A model generated the notes under the pieces. The model was not told the DNA's origin and made no database searches. It saw only the letters and a program-made list of their open reading frames with translations. Position numbers and translations under genes: made by a program. From contig NZ_QKUF01000005.1 of NCBI RefSeq assembly GCF_003253565.1, positions 124,001 to 188,000 of the forward strand: a DNA stretch of 64,000 nucleotides, in the 5' to 3' direction. Below are positions 17,698 to 26,095 of the stretch, piece after piece (position 1 is the stretch's first letter; every line of letters begins with the position of its first letter). Source of the DNA: Thermosporothrix hazakensis. GTDB lineage: Bacteria; Chloroflexota; Ktedonobacteria; Ktedonobacterales; Ktedonobacteraceae.

Positions 17698-19407
17698 TCA
17701 GTCAGGCAGCGTATACCGCTTATCAATCGCGGCACGGATCCGCTCTCTGCTCTCCTGTGCGGAAAGCTGCATATCGCGTTCGACTTCCTCAGCTTCTCGG
17801 GCCAGATCAGGATCTTTAATATCCTCCCGGAACCAGTGCGAATAATCTCCTTTGCGCAGATGAAACAGCCAGGTCTCATCATCAATACCCTGAGCAATCT
17901 GCATAAAGATGATGAGATTCTGCGCCCGCAGGTTCAGCCTTCCCTCGGGACCGCGGAAGTAGAAGCTCTTTTCGCCAACATTCCCTTCTGCGTATTTTCG
18001 CCGATGCCGCAGGTGCTCTTCTTCAGGGTGAGCAGGCACAATCTGCACCGCGGGCGTCGTCGCATCACGGAACCAGACCAGTGCCGCACCCGAATCTATG
18101 GTTGCGGGCAGCGGTCCAATCTCTGACAGGCCAAGCGCGCTGCAAAACTCACGCAAGACGGAGGGAGCCTGTGCCCCCACGAATATGGCAACATCTATCA
18201 ATTCCAGGACGCGGCGAGCTATGCTTCCTGGATGCGCCGTAATAAATAGGAGATTGAACAGGTCACGCATTTCGATGAATGTAGCTGCATCAAACTCGGG
18301 CGAGAATATATGATGAGCCTCATCAAAGATCAGCCAGTGAGGATGACCCAGACGTATCTGAAGCTCTCGTAGCGAGGGCAGCAGGTTCCGGGCGATCATC
18401 GGCCTATCACTCAACGGACAACCGAGCAGGTTCATAATGGCCTCTTGCTCTGGCTTCTCCAACAGTTGCAACATTTCCTGGGCAGTGGGCTCTTTCTGAC
18501 TACTGCCAAGAGATGTGGCCGCCTGAAAGGTTTCATAATCACCCTCAGGATCGATCAAGCAAAACTGATAACACTGATCAATAAGCTGCTCTAGCAAACT
18601 CATTGCCAGTGTAGACTTTCCGCTTCCAGATGCTCCCGCAATCAGCATATTTGTGCGATTGACATTCAGGATTAGCGGCTCATTGTTCTTCTTTGTCCCG
18701 AGTACAAGCTTGCATCTGGCAACCCGTCCATCAATCTCGCGAAGGTCATCAGCAACTAGCTGATCAACCAGCTCCACCACCCCATTACCGTGATCCGCCT
18801 TCGTCACATAGTCGGCTCGATCCTTCAAAGCAGGCAGAGCGTTTGAGACCGCGACCGAGCATTCACACAGTGAAAGGAAGGAGTGATCGTTTTCAGCGTC
18901 CCCCACACCTACCACATTATGCGATGAGATCATGAGCGTATCGAGCACTCGCTTGAGCCCGGTGCCCTTGTTAATACCTGCCGGGAGCACCATTACTGCC
19001 CCCTTATTAAAGATCACCTGATGCTCCAGACCCAGTTCATGAATAGCTTCTATCACCGTTGTCTCATACGGGCTATGCGTCGAAACAATGACTTCTCCGA
19101 CTTCTAGAGGCGTGACCCCCTTTGACCGCAACAGTTCAACAAATTGTGGTGGCGGTGCCTCTGCCAGAAGCTTCTTTGTCCCGCTGGCAGGCGAATAGAA
19201 GAGGGCACCATTTTCCGCAACAACCCAGGTGAATAGATCCAGACGAGGAAAGATCCTCTGTATATCTTCCAGCAGACGTCCGGTAATCAAAAGGAGCTTT
19301 CGACCCGATGCAACAACGCGTTCCAATGCATGTATTGTCCTCTGGCTGACTATCCCATCTTTTGCCAACGTACCATCATAATCGCAGGCAAGGATCATAT
19401 AATGCAT
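17698..19407 (-). CDS. HAD phosphatase fused to HerA/FtsK-like P-loop ATPase
   Basis: This 569-residue fusion starts with a Cof-type HAD phosphatase (residues ~1-215). It has the DYDGTL nucleophile motif near residue 9, a Thr in LLLITGR near 42, and GVGDAENDHSFL near 167. An ATPase domain follows, with Walker A GASGSGKST at about 258-266 and Walker B LIFDEAHH at about 359-366, resembling the DUF87/HerA helicase core. A C-terminal region of ~90 residues with the pattern FYFRGPEGRLNLRAQNL and HLRKGDYSHWFR appears to be a conserved module of its own. Such proteins are seen in some actinobacteria and Chloroflexota, but their substrate is unknown. It has its own promoter region and a short gap to the alkaline phosphatase. 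Confidence 0.8.
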   Translation of the reverse strand: MHYMILACDYDGTLAKDGIVSQRTIHALERVVASGRKLLLITGRLLEDIQRIFPRLDLFTWVVAENGALFYSPASGTKKLLAEAPPPQFVELLRSKGVTPLEVGEVIVSTHSPYETTVIEAIHELGLEHQVIFNKGAVMVLPAGINKGTGLKRVLDTLMISSHNVVGVGDAENDHSFLSLCECSVAVSNALPALKDRADYVTKADHGNGVVELVDQLVADDLREIDGRVARCKLVLGTKKNNEPLILNVNRTNMLIAGASGSGKSTLAMSLLEQLIDQCYQFCLIDPEGDYETFQAATSLGSSQKEPTAQEMLQLLEKPEQEAIMNLLGCPLSDRPMIARNLLPSLRELQIRLGHPHWLIFDEAHHIFSPEFDAATFIEMRDLFNLLFITAHPGSIARRVLELIDVAIFVGAQAPSVLREFCSALGLSEIGPLPATIDSGAALVWFRDATTPAVQIVPAHPEEEHLRHRRKYAEGNVGEKSFYFRGPEGRLNLRAQNLIIFMQIAQGIDDETWLFHLRKGDYSHWFREDIKDPDLAREAEEVERDMQLSAQESRERIRAAIDKRYTLPD

Positions 19408-19507
19408 AGCTGTTCTCGTCCTCTCCGTTTAGACTGCACCACAAGAGAAATCACAACACATTCTCCTGGATACAACACGGTTCCTGCTCTATCATGGTGT
19501 CAACGAT

Positions 19508-19546
19508 AAAAAGGGCCGAAAAGTCCTTGTCAGGTCCCTTCGGCCC
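19508..19546 (-). terminator. Terminator of the alkaline phosphatase gene
   Basis: An 8-bp GC-rich stem (19513-19520 with 19539-19546) is followed by five T on the minus strand. It lies 12 bp past the stop codon. Confidence 0.85.
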
Positions 19547-19557
19547 AAGCAGTACGA

Positions 19558-20886
19558 TTAGCGAAGCTTCAGTGTCTCTACAATCAGATCGAAAATGTCT
19601 GTTTGATTCAGCACTCCACTCACCTTTTGCGCGTTAGGCCCTATAGCAGCAATCCGCACCTGTGTTCCTGTATGGGACTGCGCTTTCCCCTGTGGTGCCG
19701 TTGCATAGCTGACATACAACAGAGAGCCATCCTTTGTGATCAGCTTGCTAAAGGCTCCGGGCTGCTTCGAGTCCTCTGGCTTTTGAATAATCTGAGCTGT
19801 TTGCCCGTGATCAGCCATAACCAGAATCAAGGTCTCCGGGTGGGTCTGGGCAAAATCCAGTCCCACTTTCACGGCGGAATCAAAGGCTATGGTCTCGCCT
19901 ATTTGTTGACAGGGACTCATAATGTGGCTCTGTTTGTCGATTGAGGCACCCTCAACTTGAAGCAAAAAGCCCTTCTCGCTGCTTTTTTGCAGGAGTTCAA
20001 GGGCCTTTAAGGTCATTGCCGCCAGTGAGGGTTCATTGGCAGGCCGTTGATTCTGCTGGCAGGTCTGGGGGCCGCTTCCAGGATAGGGGCGCGCCGCTTC
20101 TCCTTTCCATTCCAGACTCATATCAGCATCGTGGAACAGGCCAAGCACATGCTTTCCCTGCGCTTTCTGCATGCCCGCCGTATCGGTCACTACCGTATAG
20201 CCCCGTGTCTGCGCGACCTCCATCAGCGTCTTATTACCGTTCTCAATCACCTGGGAAAAGCGCTTTTTTCCCCCCCCAAGTAGCACGTTGACCTTATGAT
20301 CGATCTCCTGTTCGGCAATCGAACCAGGACCACCCGCACTTTTCTTATCCTTCGGGCAAGCCTTCATCTCGGCTGGGCTACGACAATCCCGATCGCTGAC
20401 GTGCGCCACTGCCGCCGCAGGTGTTGCGTCTGTCAGGTCCGCCGTGGTGATATCACCGGTTGCGTAACCTGCCTTCTGCGCCAATTCAAGCAGGGTGGGC
20501 AGATCCTCATCTGTACCTGGCGTTGTCGAGATCCGTCGATTGCTTGTCTTCTCTCCGGTTGACCAGCCAGACGCACTGGCGGCTGAACTGGTTACATACT
20601 CGGGACGGTGAGGCTTTTCTTCCTGCACCGCATAGGTGGTTACAGAGCCGACAAACGGCAGACGATCCAGAGAGAGCCTGCCCGCCGCCCCTACAGCATA
20701 GTTCCGGGCAAGCGTGATCTCGGAATCGCCCATACCATCTCCAAGAAACAGAATGACTTTTTTTGCCTGCTTATAGGTCTTGCTCTCTGCCGTTAACAAA
20801 CTCTTTGCAAACAAAACCGCTGGCACTGCGATGGTTACCAGAATCGTCACCAGCAAACCGATGGTTCGTGCTCTCCTCAACCACAC
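19558..20886 (-). CDS. phoA: Alkaline phosphatase (PhoA type), exported
   Basis: This 442-residue enzyme has an N-terminal signal/anchor helix (residues ~8-30). The metal-binding FLGDGMGD motif is near 47, and the nucleophile Ser lies in the TSSAASASGWSTGEKT segment near 102. The D-x-x-H/MADHGQT metal site is near 360 and a late SHTGTQV histidine near 405. It hydrolyses phosphomonoesters outside the cell to supply phosphate. The GTG at 20886 is the likely start because AGGAGG lies 5-6 bp upstream. A pair of TTTGTAGGG repeats 21 bp apart lies upstream and could be a regulator site. Confidence 0.92.
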   Translation of the reverse strand: MWLRRARTIGLLVTILVTIAVPAVLFAKSLLTAESKTYKQAKKVILFLGDGMGDSEITLARNYAVGAAGRLSLDRLPFVGSVTTYAVQEEKPHRPEYVTSSAASASGWSTGEKTSNRRISTTPGTDEDLPTLLELAQKAGYATGDITTADLTDATPAAAVAHVSDRDCRSPAEMKACPKDKKSAGGPGSIAEQEIDHKVNVLLGGGKKRFSQVIENGNKTLMEVAQTRGYTVVTDTAGMQKAQGKHVLGLFHDADMSLEWKGEAARPYPGSGPQTCQQNQRPANEPSLAAMTLKALELLQKSSEKGFLLQVEGASIDKQSHIMSPCQQIGETIAFDSAVKVGLDFAQTHPETLILVMADHGQTAQIIQKPEDSKQPGAFSKLITKDGSLLYVSYATAPQGKAQSHTGTQVRIAAIGPNAQKVSGVLNQTDIFDLIVETLKLR

Positions 20887-20923
20887 GTTCTCCTCCTCGC
20901 GATTTCACAGCACTCGATCATTG

Positions 20924-20953
20924 CCCTACAAAGCGGATTCCCACCCCTACAAA
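20924..20953 (-). promoter_or_regulatory. Tandem repeats upstream of alkaline phosphatase
   Basis: On the minus strand, TTTGTAGGG occurs twice (20924-20932 and 20945-20953), exactly 21 bp apart. This is two DNA turns, about 40-65 bp before the GTG start. Direct repeats on one face of the helix are typical of PhoB-like binding, but the sequence does not match the classic Pho box. Confidence 0.4.
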
Positions 20954-21030
20954 AACATCATATTACCAGTATACCCGCTTTTCTTGATTTAGAGCAAAGT
21001 ACAGTAAAAGCACAAATACATCTCTATTCT

Positions 21031-21657
21031 TCAATATGCATGTTCTGGCAAGCGCTCACGTATCCATGTCGCAACCGCCTGCACCGTCTCTTCAAGAGAG
21101 TGCTGGCCGGTGTCATACAACGTCACGCGCTCAGGTGAGGTCGCAGCCTGTTCTCGAAAATACTGTTGGAAGGAGATCATGCGCTCGATCACTTCCGGCG
21201 CATGCGTTTGGCGCCAGGCGGGACGATCATGCAGCCGTTGCGCCAGCAATTCATCATTACAGACCATTGCCAGTGCATGTATCTCTGAAAAGAAACGCCC
21301 TTCAGGAGAGGATGCGCACCGTTCGGGCAAGAGCGAGCCACACAGGACCACAGCCAGTCCCGATTGCTGAATGTTCTTTGCCATCCGCAACCAGACAGAG
21401 ACATAATCTTCGTCGCTCACATTGGTTGCTCCCCAGAGGATATCTGTTTCCAGCACAACACATTCACCGCGCAGCTCTGACGCAAGCGCGAGACAGATCG
21501 TCGTCTTTCCGACACCGCTGGCTCCCGTAATGAGAAACAGTGGTAGTTGCACAAAGGGATAGTGATACTGACAAACCGGGCAGATCGCAAAGGGCCCGGT
21601 CCGGTCTATCACTTTTTCAACGCGATACTCTCCACAGCGTGGGCACACATTAAACAT
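21031..21657 (-). CDS. Zinc-ribbon P-loop kinase (AAA-type nucleotide kinase)
   Basis: This 208-residue protein has an N-terminal zinc ribbon (CPRCGEY near residue 5 and CPVCQYH near 26). A P-loop kinase domain follows with Walker A GASGVGKTT near 45 and a LID-like arginine-rich end. It resembles broad AAA_33/nucleoside-kinase-like proteins of Gram-positive bacteria. The substrate is unknown; small nucleosides or RNA ends are possible. The ATG at 21657 is chosen because AAGGAG lies 9 bp upstream. It lies 66 bp beyond a strong terminator that follows doxX, so it should have its own promoter. Confidence 0.75.
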   Translation of the reverse strand: MFNVCPRCGEYRVEKVIDRTGPFAICPVCQYHYPFVQLPLFLITGASGVGKTTICLALASELRGECVVLETDILWGATNVSDEDYVSVWLRMAKNIQQSGLAVVLCGSLLPERCASSPEGRFFSEIHALAMVCNDELLAQRLHDRPAWRQTHAPEVIERMISFQQYFREQAATSPERVTLYDTGQHSLEETVQAVATWIRERLPEHAY

Positions 21658-21723
21658 CGAATAGCTCTCCTTCTCCATGCGACTCCAACAGGAACAATGT
21701 AGCATACAAAGAGTGTAGCAAGC

Positions 21724-21768
21724 AAAAAAAGATCTCCCGAGCGGATCAGAAGATCCGCTCGAGAGATC
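21724..21768 (-). terminator. Strong terminator after the DoxX gene
   Basis: A 17-bp nearly perfect stem (21731-21747 with 21752-21768) has a 4-base loop and is followed by seven T on the minus strand. Confidence 0.93.
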
Positions 21769-21795
21769 CATACCCCGTTCACACACACGAACCTA

Positions 21796-22422
21796 TCAGG
21801 CTTTGCTCTTCTCGACAGCTCTCGCTTCTTTCCGTTGAGCCAGCGATCCCGTCCAGGGCGTCCCGAGCAGTGGCAGGAGATAACGGTCAACACCGTAGTA
21901 TCCTGCGATGCGCCATGCCAGAATGAGGAACACAGAGAGCACGGCCAGAACCGGGTTCACGCTGACTGCCCCTGCCAGCAGGAAGTTCAGGTTCATGAAG
22001 AATCCGAAGAAGGCGGCAATACCGGTCAACGCCCCGACGATCAAGCCCAGTCCTACCAGGAATTCACCAAACGGGATGACATACGAGAAGACATGCGCGT
22101 TGGGCAGTACTGCGTGTTCAAGGAACCATGCATACCAGCTCTGCACCGCAGGATGTGCCCCTGCCGCGTTCTTGAGCGCACCCTGGATAAACCCATGCAT
22201 TGCCGCATCGCCACTAGTCAGCCAGGATGTGCCTTCGGGCTGTCCAAACAGCGTATACCCGGTTAACTTCTCCCATCCGGCGGAGATCCACTGATAGCCA
22301 ACATAGAGGCGCACTAGCAGCCAGAGCCAGGCAACACGCGTATCCGAAAACAGGAACCGCACCACAGGGGATGCTGGAATATTCATCGCTGATTTTGGCT
22401 GTACTTTTTGAAAAGTATACAT
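21796..22422 (-). CDS. DoxX-family membrane protein
   Basis: This 208-residue protein has four hydrophobic segments (roughly residues 30-52, 107-130, 133-155 and 160-178) and the early WISAGWEKLTG motif of DoxX/DoxD proteins. Some members are the small subunit of thiosulfate:quinone oxidoreductase; many are of unknown role in redox or membrane stress. Nothing beside it names a substrate. The start is uncertain because GGGAG is distant from the first ATG; an ATG 12 codons in is the alternative. Confidence 0.8.
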   Translation of the reverse strand: MYTFQKVQPKSAMNIPASPVVRFLFSDTRVAWLWLLVRLYVGYQWISAGWEKLTGYTLFGQPEGTSWLTSGDAAMHGFIQGALKNAAGAHPAVQSWYAWFLEHAVLPNAHVFSYVIPFGEFLVGLGLIVGALTGIAAFFGFFMNLNFLLAGAVSVNPVLAVLSVFLILAWRIAGYYGVDRYLLPLLGTPWTGSLAQRKEARAVEKSKA

Positions 22423-22690
22423 GATATCTATTCGACTCCCTTCTGCACGAAGATTGCTTGCAGTCTCATCTGCGGTTCCGTTCCGCAGTTTGTATTTCTT
22501 CCTTGTCTCTGGCCTTAGTATGCACTCTGTAGCTCACAGCACCATCTCATGCCTGTTGCTTTTCCTCTCAAGCGCATCACAAAGGGGAAGGCATCACTTT
22601 TTCCCTGAAAAGCACCATCGTTCCGGGGAGAGCAGTACCATAAAAACACGTTCCCTATCCTGAAGCACTTCTTCTTCTATTCTGAAGGAA

Positions 22691-22757
22691 TTTGTGAGCG
22701 TTTTGTGATGCCAGAATGCACCACAACAGTACATCAAAAAACAAGAATCCGTATAAT
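22691..22757 (+). promoter_or_regulatory. Promoter region with PhoB-spaced direct repeats before the OmpR-type regulator
   Basis: TTTGTGA occurs at 22691-22697 and 22702-22708, exactly 11 bp apart. This is the spacing bound by OmpR/PhoB-type dimers. A TATAAT -10 box is at 22752-22757, with no good -35, as expected for an activated promoter. The leader to the ATG at 22931 is ~170 nt. It contains a GGGAG/CTCCC hairpin (22807-22835) followed by five T, which may act as an attenuator. The rest of 22423-22690 holds nothing I can name. Confidence 0.5.
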
Positions 22758-22930
22758 GGGAATGTCCATCTCGCAGGGAGTCAAACAGACAATCATCATA
22801 GGAAAAGGGAGACTATAGCATGCCTGGCGACTCCCATTTTTCAGAGAAGATGCCCTATCCTCAGACGCTTGTAGCAGGAACTATAAGACGACCGAATAGA
22901 TAGATCGAAACAATTGAAGGAGAGCGACCC

Positions 22931-23653
22931 ATGTCTGTCAAAAAAACAACCATACTGGTAGCGGATGATGACCCCCAGTTGCTTCGTCTGGTATCGCGCA
23001 ACCTGGAATTTGAGGGCTATGATGTACTCGCCGCAAGCGACGGACAGCAAGCCCTGGAACAGATTGAAAAACACGCTCCGGCTCTGGTCTTACTGGATGT
23101 GATGATGCCCAGGCTCGACGGCTTCACTGTGTGCCAGCGCGTTCGCGAGTTCTCCTCTGTCCCTATTATCATTGTCACTGCTCGCGGTCAGGATCAGGAG
23201 AAGGTGAAAGGGCTGGATCTTGGCGCTGATGACTATCTCACTAAACCCTTCAGCGTCGATGAGTTGCTTGCTCGCGTTCGGGCTGTTCTGCGCCGCACGC
23301 AGCTTTCTACCCAGAACGATGGAACAGGTCTGCGTACTATTACAACCGTTGGGGATATCACCATTGATTTCGCGCAGCACCTCGTTACCATCTCAGGGAA
23401 AGAAATTTCTCTCTCCCCAACCGAATATCGCCTGCTTGAGTATTTAGCACAAAACACCAATCGCATTTTGACACAGGATCTCTTACTTGAGCATGTCTGG
23501 GGGCCCGAATATATCGGTGAAAGCCATATGCTTCAGGTCAATATCAATCGGTTACGACGCAAAATCGAAAAAGACCCAGCTCACCCCTCCTATATCAAGA
23601 CCAAGATCGGGGTAGGCTACGTGCTAACAGAGCCAGGAAAGAAAGCAAAGTAA
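22931..23653 (+). CDS. OmpR/PhoB-family response regulator
   Basis: This 240-residue regulator has a receiver domain (residues ~5-120) with the phosphoacceptor in LVLLDVMMP near residue 55, the conserved Thr in IVTARG near 84, and the switch Lys in LTKPFS near 105. A winged-helix output domain (~140-235) ends in the KIGVGYVL hairpin. The PAS kinase that follows 168 bp later is its likely partner. Upstream 11-bp-spaced direct repeats suggest it controls its own promoter. Signal and targets are unknown. A phosphate role is possible given the nearby phoA, but there is no PhoU or Pst gene here. Confidence 0.9.
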   Translation: MSVKKTTILVADDDPQLLRLVSRNLEFEGYDVLAASDGQQALEQIEKHAPALVLLDVMMPRLDGFTVCQRVREFSSVPIIIVTARGQDQEKVKGLDLGADDYLTKPFSVDELLARVRAVLRRTQLSTQNDGTGLRTITTVGDITIDFAQHLVTISGKEISLSPTEYRLLEYLAQNTNRILTQDLLLEHVWGPEYIGESHMLQVNINRLRRKIEKDPAHPSYIKTKIGVGYVLTEPGKKAK

Positions 23654-23820
23654 AGAGCGTCCGGCAGGGTTACCGTGATGTAGCCCTGCTCCTATCAGAA
23701 CAGATCGCAAGCCGGGCAAAAAGCTCCGCAGTCTCATACTTGATTTTTACCTTGTCCGGCTATTACTCTTTAAAGAGGTTAGATACTCATACTCATAGCC
23801 TGCTTGAAGGAGAAATGTTC

Positions 23821-25845
23821 ATGTCTGAAGAGAACCAGGGCTCCTCTGCCCTTTCCGAGCAAGGAACAATCAGCATCTCGTCCAGAGAGCTCGGCCCCCT
23901 GCTCGATGTGCTCCCAGATGCACTGGTCATCGTCAACCAACAGGGAACCATTGTTCTGGTAAACAAGCAGGCTGAAAAAATATTCGGCTATACCCAGGCC
24001 GAGTTACAGGGACAAACTATTGAGAAGCTGATCCCACAACGCTTCCGACAACTTCATGTTGCGCACCGACAGCACTATTCAAAGGCTCCCAGAACGCGCC
24101 CGATGGGACTGGGATTGCAGCTCTATGGCACCCGCAAAGATGGCTCCGAATTTCCTGTTGATATCAGCCTGCGTCCACTTCAGCTTGACGACCAACCGCA
24201 CGTGATTGCTGCCATTCGCGATGTCACTGCACAGCGCCGGGCGCAGCGTGAGCGTATGCAGCAGCTTCAGCAGATTCAACGACAGAGCGAGATCATCAAT
24301 CTAGCCTACGACGCTATTCTGATTCGTGACCCCATCGGGCGTGTACTTTTTTGGAATCATGGAGCAGAACGACTCTATGGCTGGTCCACACAGGAGGCTC
24401 TGGGGCGCATCGCGAACACACTGCTGAAAACGCGCTTCCCGGATGGGAAAGCAACAGTCAATGATGATCTCGAACAGAAGGGCAAGTGGGAAGGCGAGCT
24501 AATTCATAGTGACCGAAACGGCAATATGCTTATTGTTGAAAGCCGTCAGGTACTTGTCCGCGATCAGGCAACCAATGAGCCAAGCGCCGTCCTGGAAATT
24601 AACCGAGATGTGACGGAACGCCATCGCCAGGAACAGAAGCAGCAGGCAGTGCATGCCGAGACGCTGGCCCGGCTCTCGTTCCTGCGCGAAGTGCTCGACG
24701 CCCTGCCAAACGGTATCCAGATCGTATATGGGCCGAAAGCGCGTCTGCTTCTCGCGAACCGGGCCACCCATCGAATGTGGGGCGCGTACTGGAAGCAAGA
24801 TCAGCCGATGGAGGACTTTCTGAAGCAGCATAATATCCATGTGCTCGATGCAAATCAGCAAGAGATGGCTCTTTCGTCCTTCGCCACGCTTCGCGCTGCC
24901 CGGAAAGGCGAAACCGTCCTGTATCATCAGGAAACCATCCGCCAGCCTGACGGGACCAGCCTCCCCGTTCTGGTAAATGCGATCCCTGTGCGGAAAAAGC
25001 AGGCAGATATTTCATTTCTGCTCCAGTCCGACACTGAGTCCGTGGAGCAGCAACAACTTGCGATTGTTGTCTATCAGGACGTCACCCCCTTAAAAGAAGC
25101 CGAATATTTGAAAGATGAGTTTATCGGGATTGTGGCGCATGAGCTACGCACGCCGCTGGCGGTCCTGATGGGCTATGCAGATACGCTGCTGGTCCAGTCC
25201 GCACGCGGCCATGGCGCACCTCTGGCCGACTGGCAACAGGACGCCCTGCAAGACATTAAGCAGGCAACCGAGCGCCTTGTAACCCTGACTGATGGCTTGC
25301 TTGATGTGACACGCCTGCAAGCCGGGCGTCTCCTTCTGCACTGCACCGCCACAGATCTGGATGCGCTGGTACAGCGTGTCGCTTCGCACCTGCAACAGAC
25401 AACATCACAGCACCAACTCGAAGTACATCTGCATACGCCCGCGGCCATTGTCTATATGGACCCACAGCGCATCGATCAAGTCTTAACCAATCTGATCGAG
25501 AACGCCATCAAATACAGCCCACAGGGTGGCCCTATTTGGATCAAAGTGCGCACCAATCCAGAGCAGCAAACCGCGATTGTCAGCGTGCAGGATCGTGGCA
25601 TAGGTATCCCGAAACGACAGCAGGGGCAAATCTTTGGCCGTTTTATGCGCGCCGATAACGCTCAAGCCTGGGGCATTACTGGAACCGGCCTGGGGCTCTA
25701 TCTCTGTCGCCAGCTTGTCGAACGGCATAAAGGGCAGCTCTGGTTTGAGTCAGAAGAAGGGGTTGGCTCAACCTTCTTTATGTCGCTCCCGCTACTCAGC
25801 CTCCGGGATGAAGAAACGTCTCCACCCACTACCTCAGCAAACTAG
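23821..25845 (+). CDS. Multi-PAS sensor histidine kinase (soluble)
   Basis: This kinase of ~674 residues has no transmembrane segment. The first PAS domain (residues ~25-140) begins with LLDVLPDALVIVN, and two further PAS domains span roughly 155-285 and 290-420. The HisKA helix carries the phosphoryl His in GIVAHELRTPL. The ATPase part shows the N box (NLIENAIKYSP), the G1 box (DRGIGIP), and the G2 box (GTGLGLYL). The ATG at 23821 is favoured because GAAGGAG lies 8 bp upstream. It follows its regulator after a gap that contains a GCAGGG/CCCTGC hairpin (23664-23689), so its expression may be stepped down. Ligand unknown. Confidence 0.9.
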   Translation: MSEENQGSSALSEQGTISISSRELGPLLDVLPDALVIVNQQGTIVLVNKQAEKIFGYTQAELQGQTIEKLIPQRFRQLHVAHRQHYSKAPRTRPMGLGLQLYGTRKDGSEFPVDISLRPLQLDDQPHVIAAIRDVTAQRRAQRERMQQLQQIQRQSEIINLAYDAILIRDPIGRVLFWNHGAERLYGWSTQEALGRIANTLLKTRFPDGKATVNDDLEQKGKWEGELIHSDRNGNMLIVESRQVLVRDQATNEPSAVLEINRDVTERHRQEQKQQAVHAETLARLSFLREVLDALPNGIQIVYGPKARLLLANRATHRMWGAYWKQDQPMEDFLKQHNIHVLDANQQEMALSSFATLRAARKGETVLYHQETIRQPDGTSLPVLVNAIPVRKKQADISFLLQSDTESVEQQQLAIVVYQDVTPLKEAEYLKDEFIGIVAHELRTPLAVLMGYADTLLVQSARGHGAPLADWQQDALQDIKQATERLVTLTDGLLDVTRLQAGRLLLHCTATDLDALVQRVASHLQQTTSQHQLEVHLHTPAAIVYMDPQRIDQVLTNLIENAIKYSPQGGPIWIKVRTNPEQQTAIVSVQDRGIGIPKRQQGQIFGRFMRADNAQAWGITGTGLGLYLCRQLVERHKGQLWFESEEGVGSTFFMSLPLLSLRDEETSPPTTSAN

Positions 25846-25854
25846 TAGACAGGT

Positions 25855-25887
25855 CGGGAGTCAGATGCAATACTCCCGGCCCTTTTC
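25855..25887 (+). terminator. Terminator of the two-component operon
   Basis: A 7-bp stem (25855-25861 with 25872-25878) is followed by a short T-rich stretch, 10 bp after the kinase stop. Confidence 0.65.
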
Positions 25888-25939
25888 CTGCCCGGATGTG
25901 ACCGAACTGTGAGACCCTCATCTCCATTTGAGAGCACTC

Positions 25940-25989
25940 CGTGAGTATTCACGCCTATAGTATCTGGCAGAGATGAATTTCTCTGCCAG
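25940..25989 (+). promoter_or_regulatory. cydAB upstream elements
   Basis: A 5-bp inverted repeat CGTGA-GTAT-TCACG lies at 25940-25953, directly before a TATAGT box at 25956-25961. A 9-bp hairpin follows in the leader (25964-25972 with 25981-25989). The repeat is shorter-spaced than a Rex site, so the regulator is unknown. Redox control would be expected for a bd oxidase. Confidence 0.4.
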
Positions 25990-26095
25990 CAGTCGCATTT
26001 TAAGAGAAATGATCCGCTCTTCACAGGAGAGGGGAGGTTTCTCCCTGCGTATAGAACCGGTCAGGTTTTTCGACGTTTAAAGAGGTATTGAGATT

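Noticed and set aside
25940..25953. Rex binding site before cydA
   Set aside because: GTGA and TCAC are 4 bp apart, but the Rex site has 6 bp; only a generic inverted repeat is claimed.
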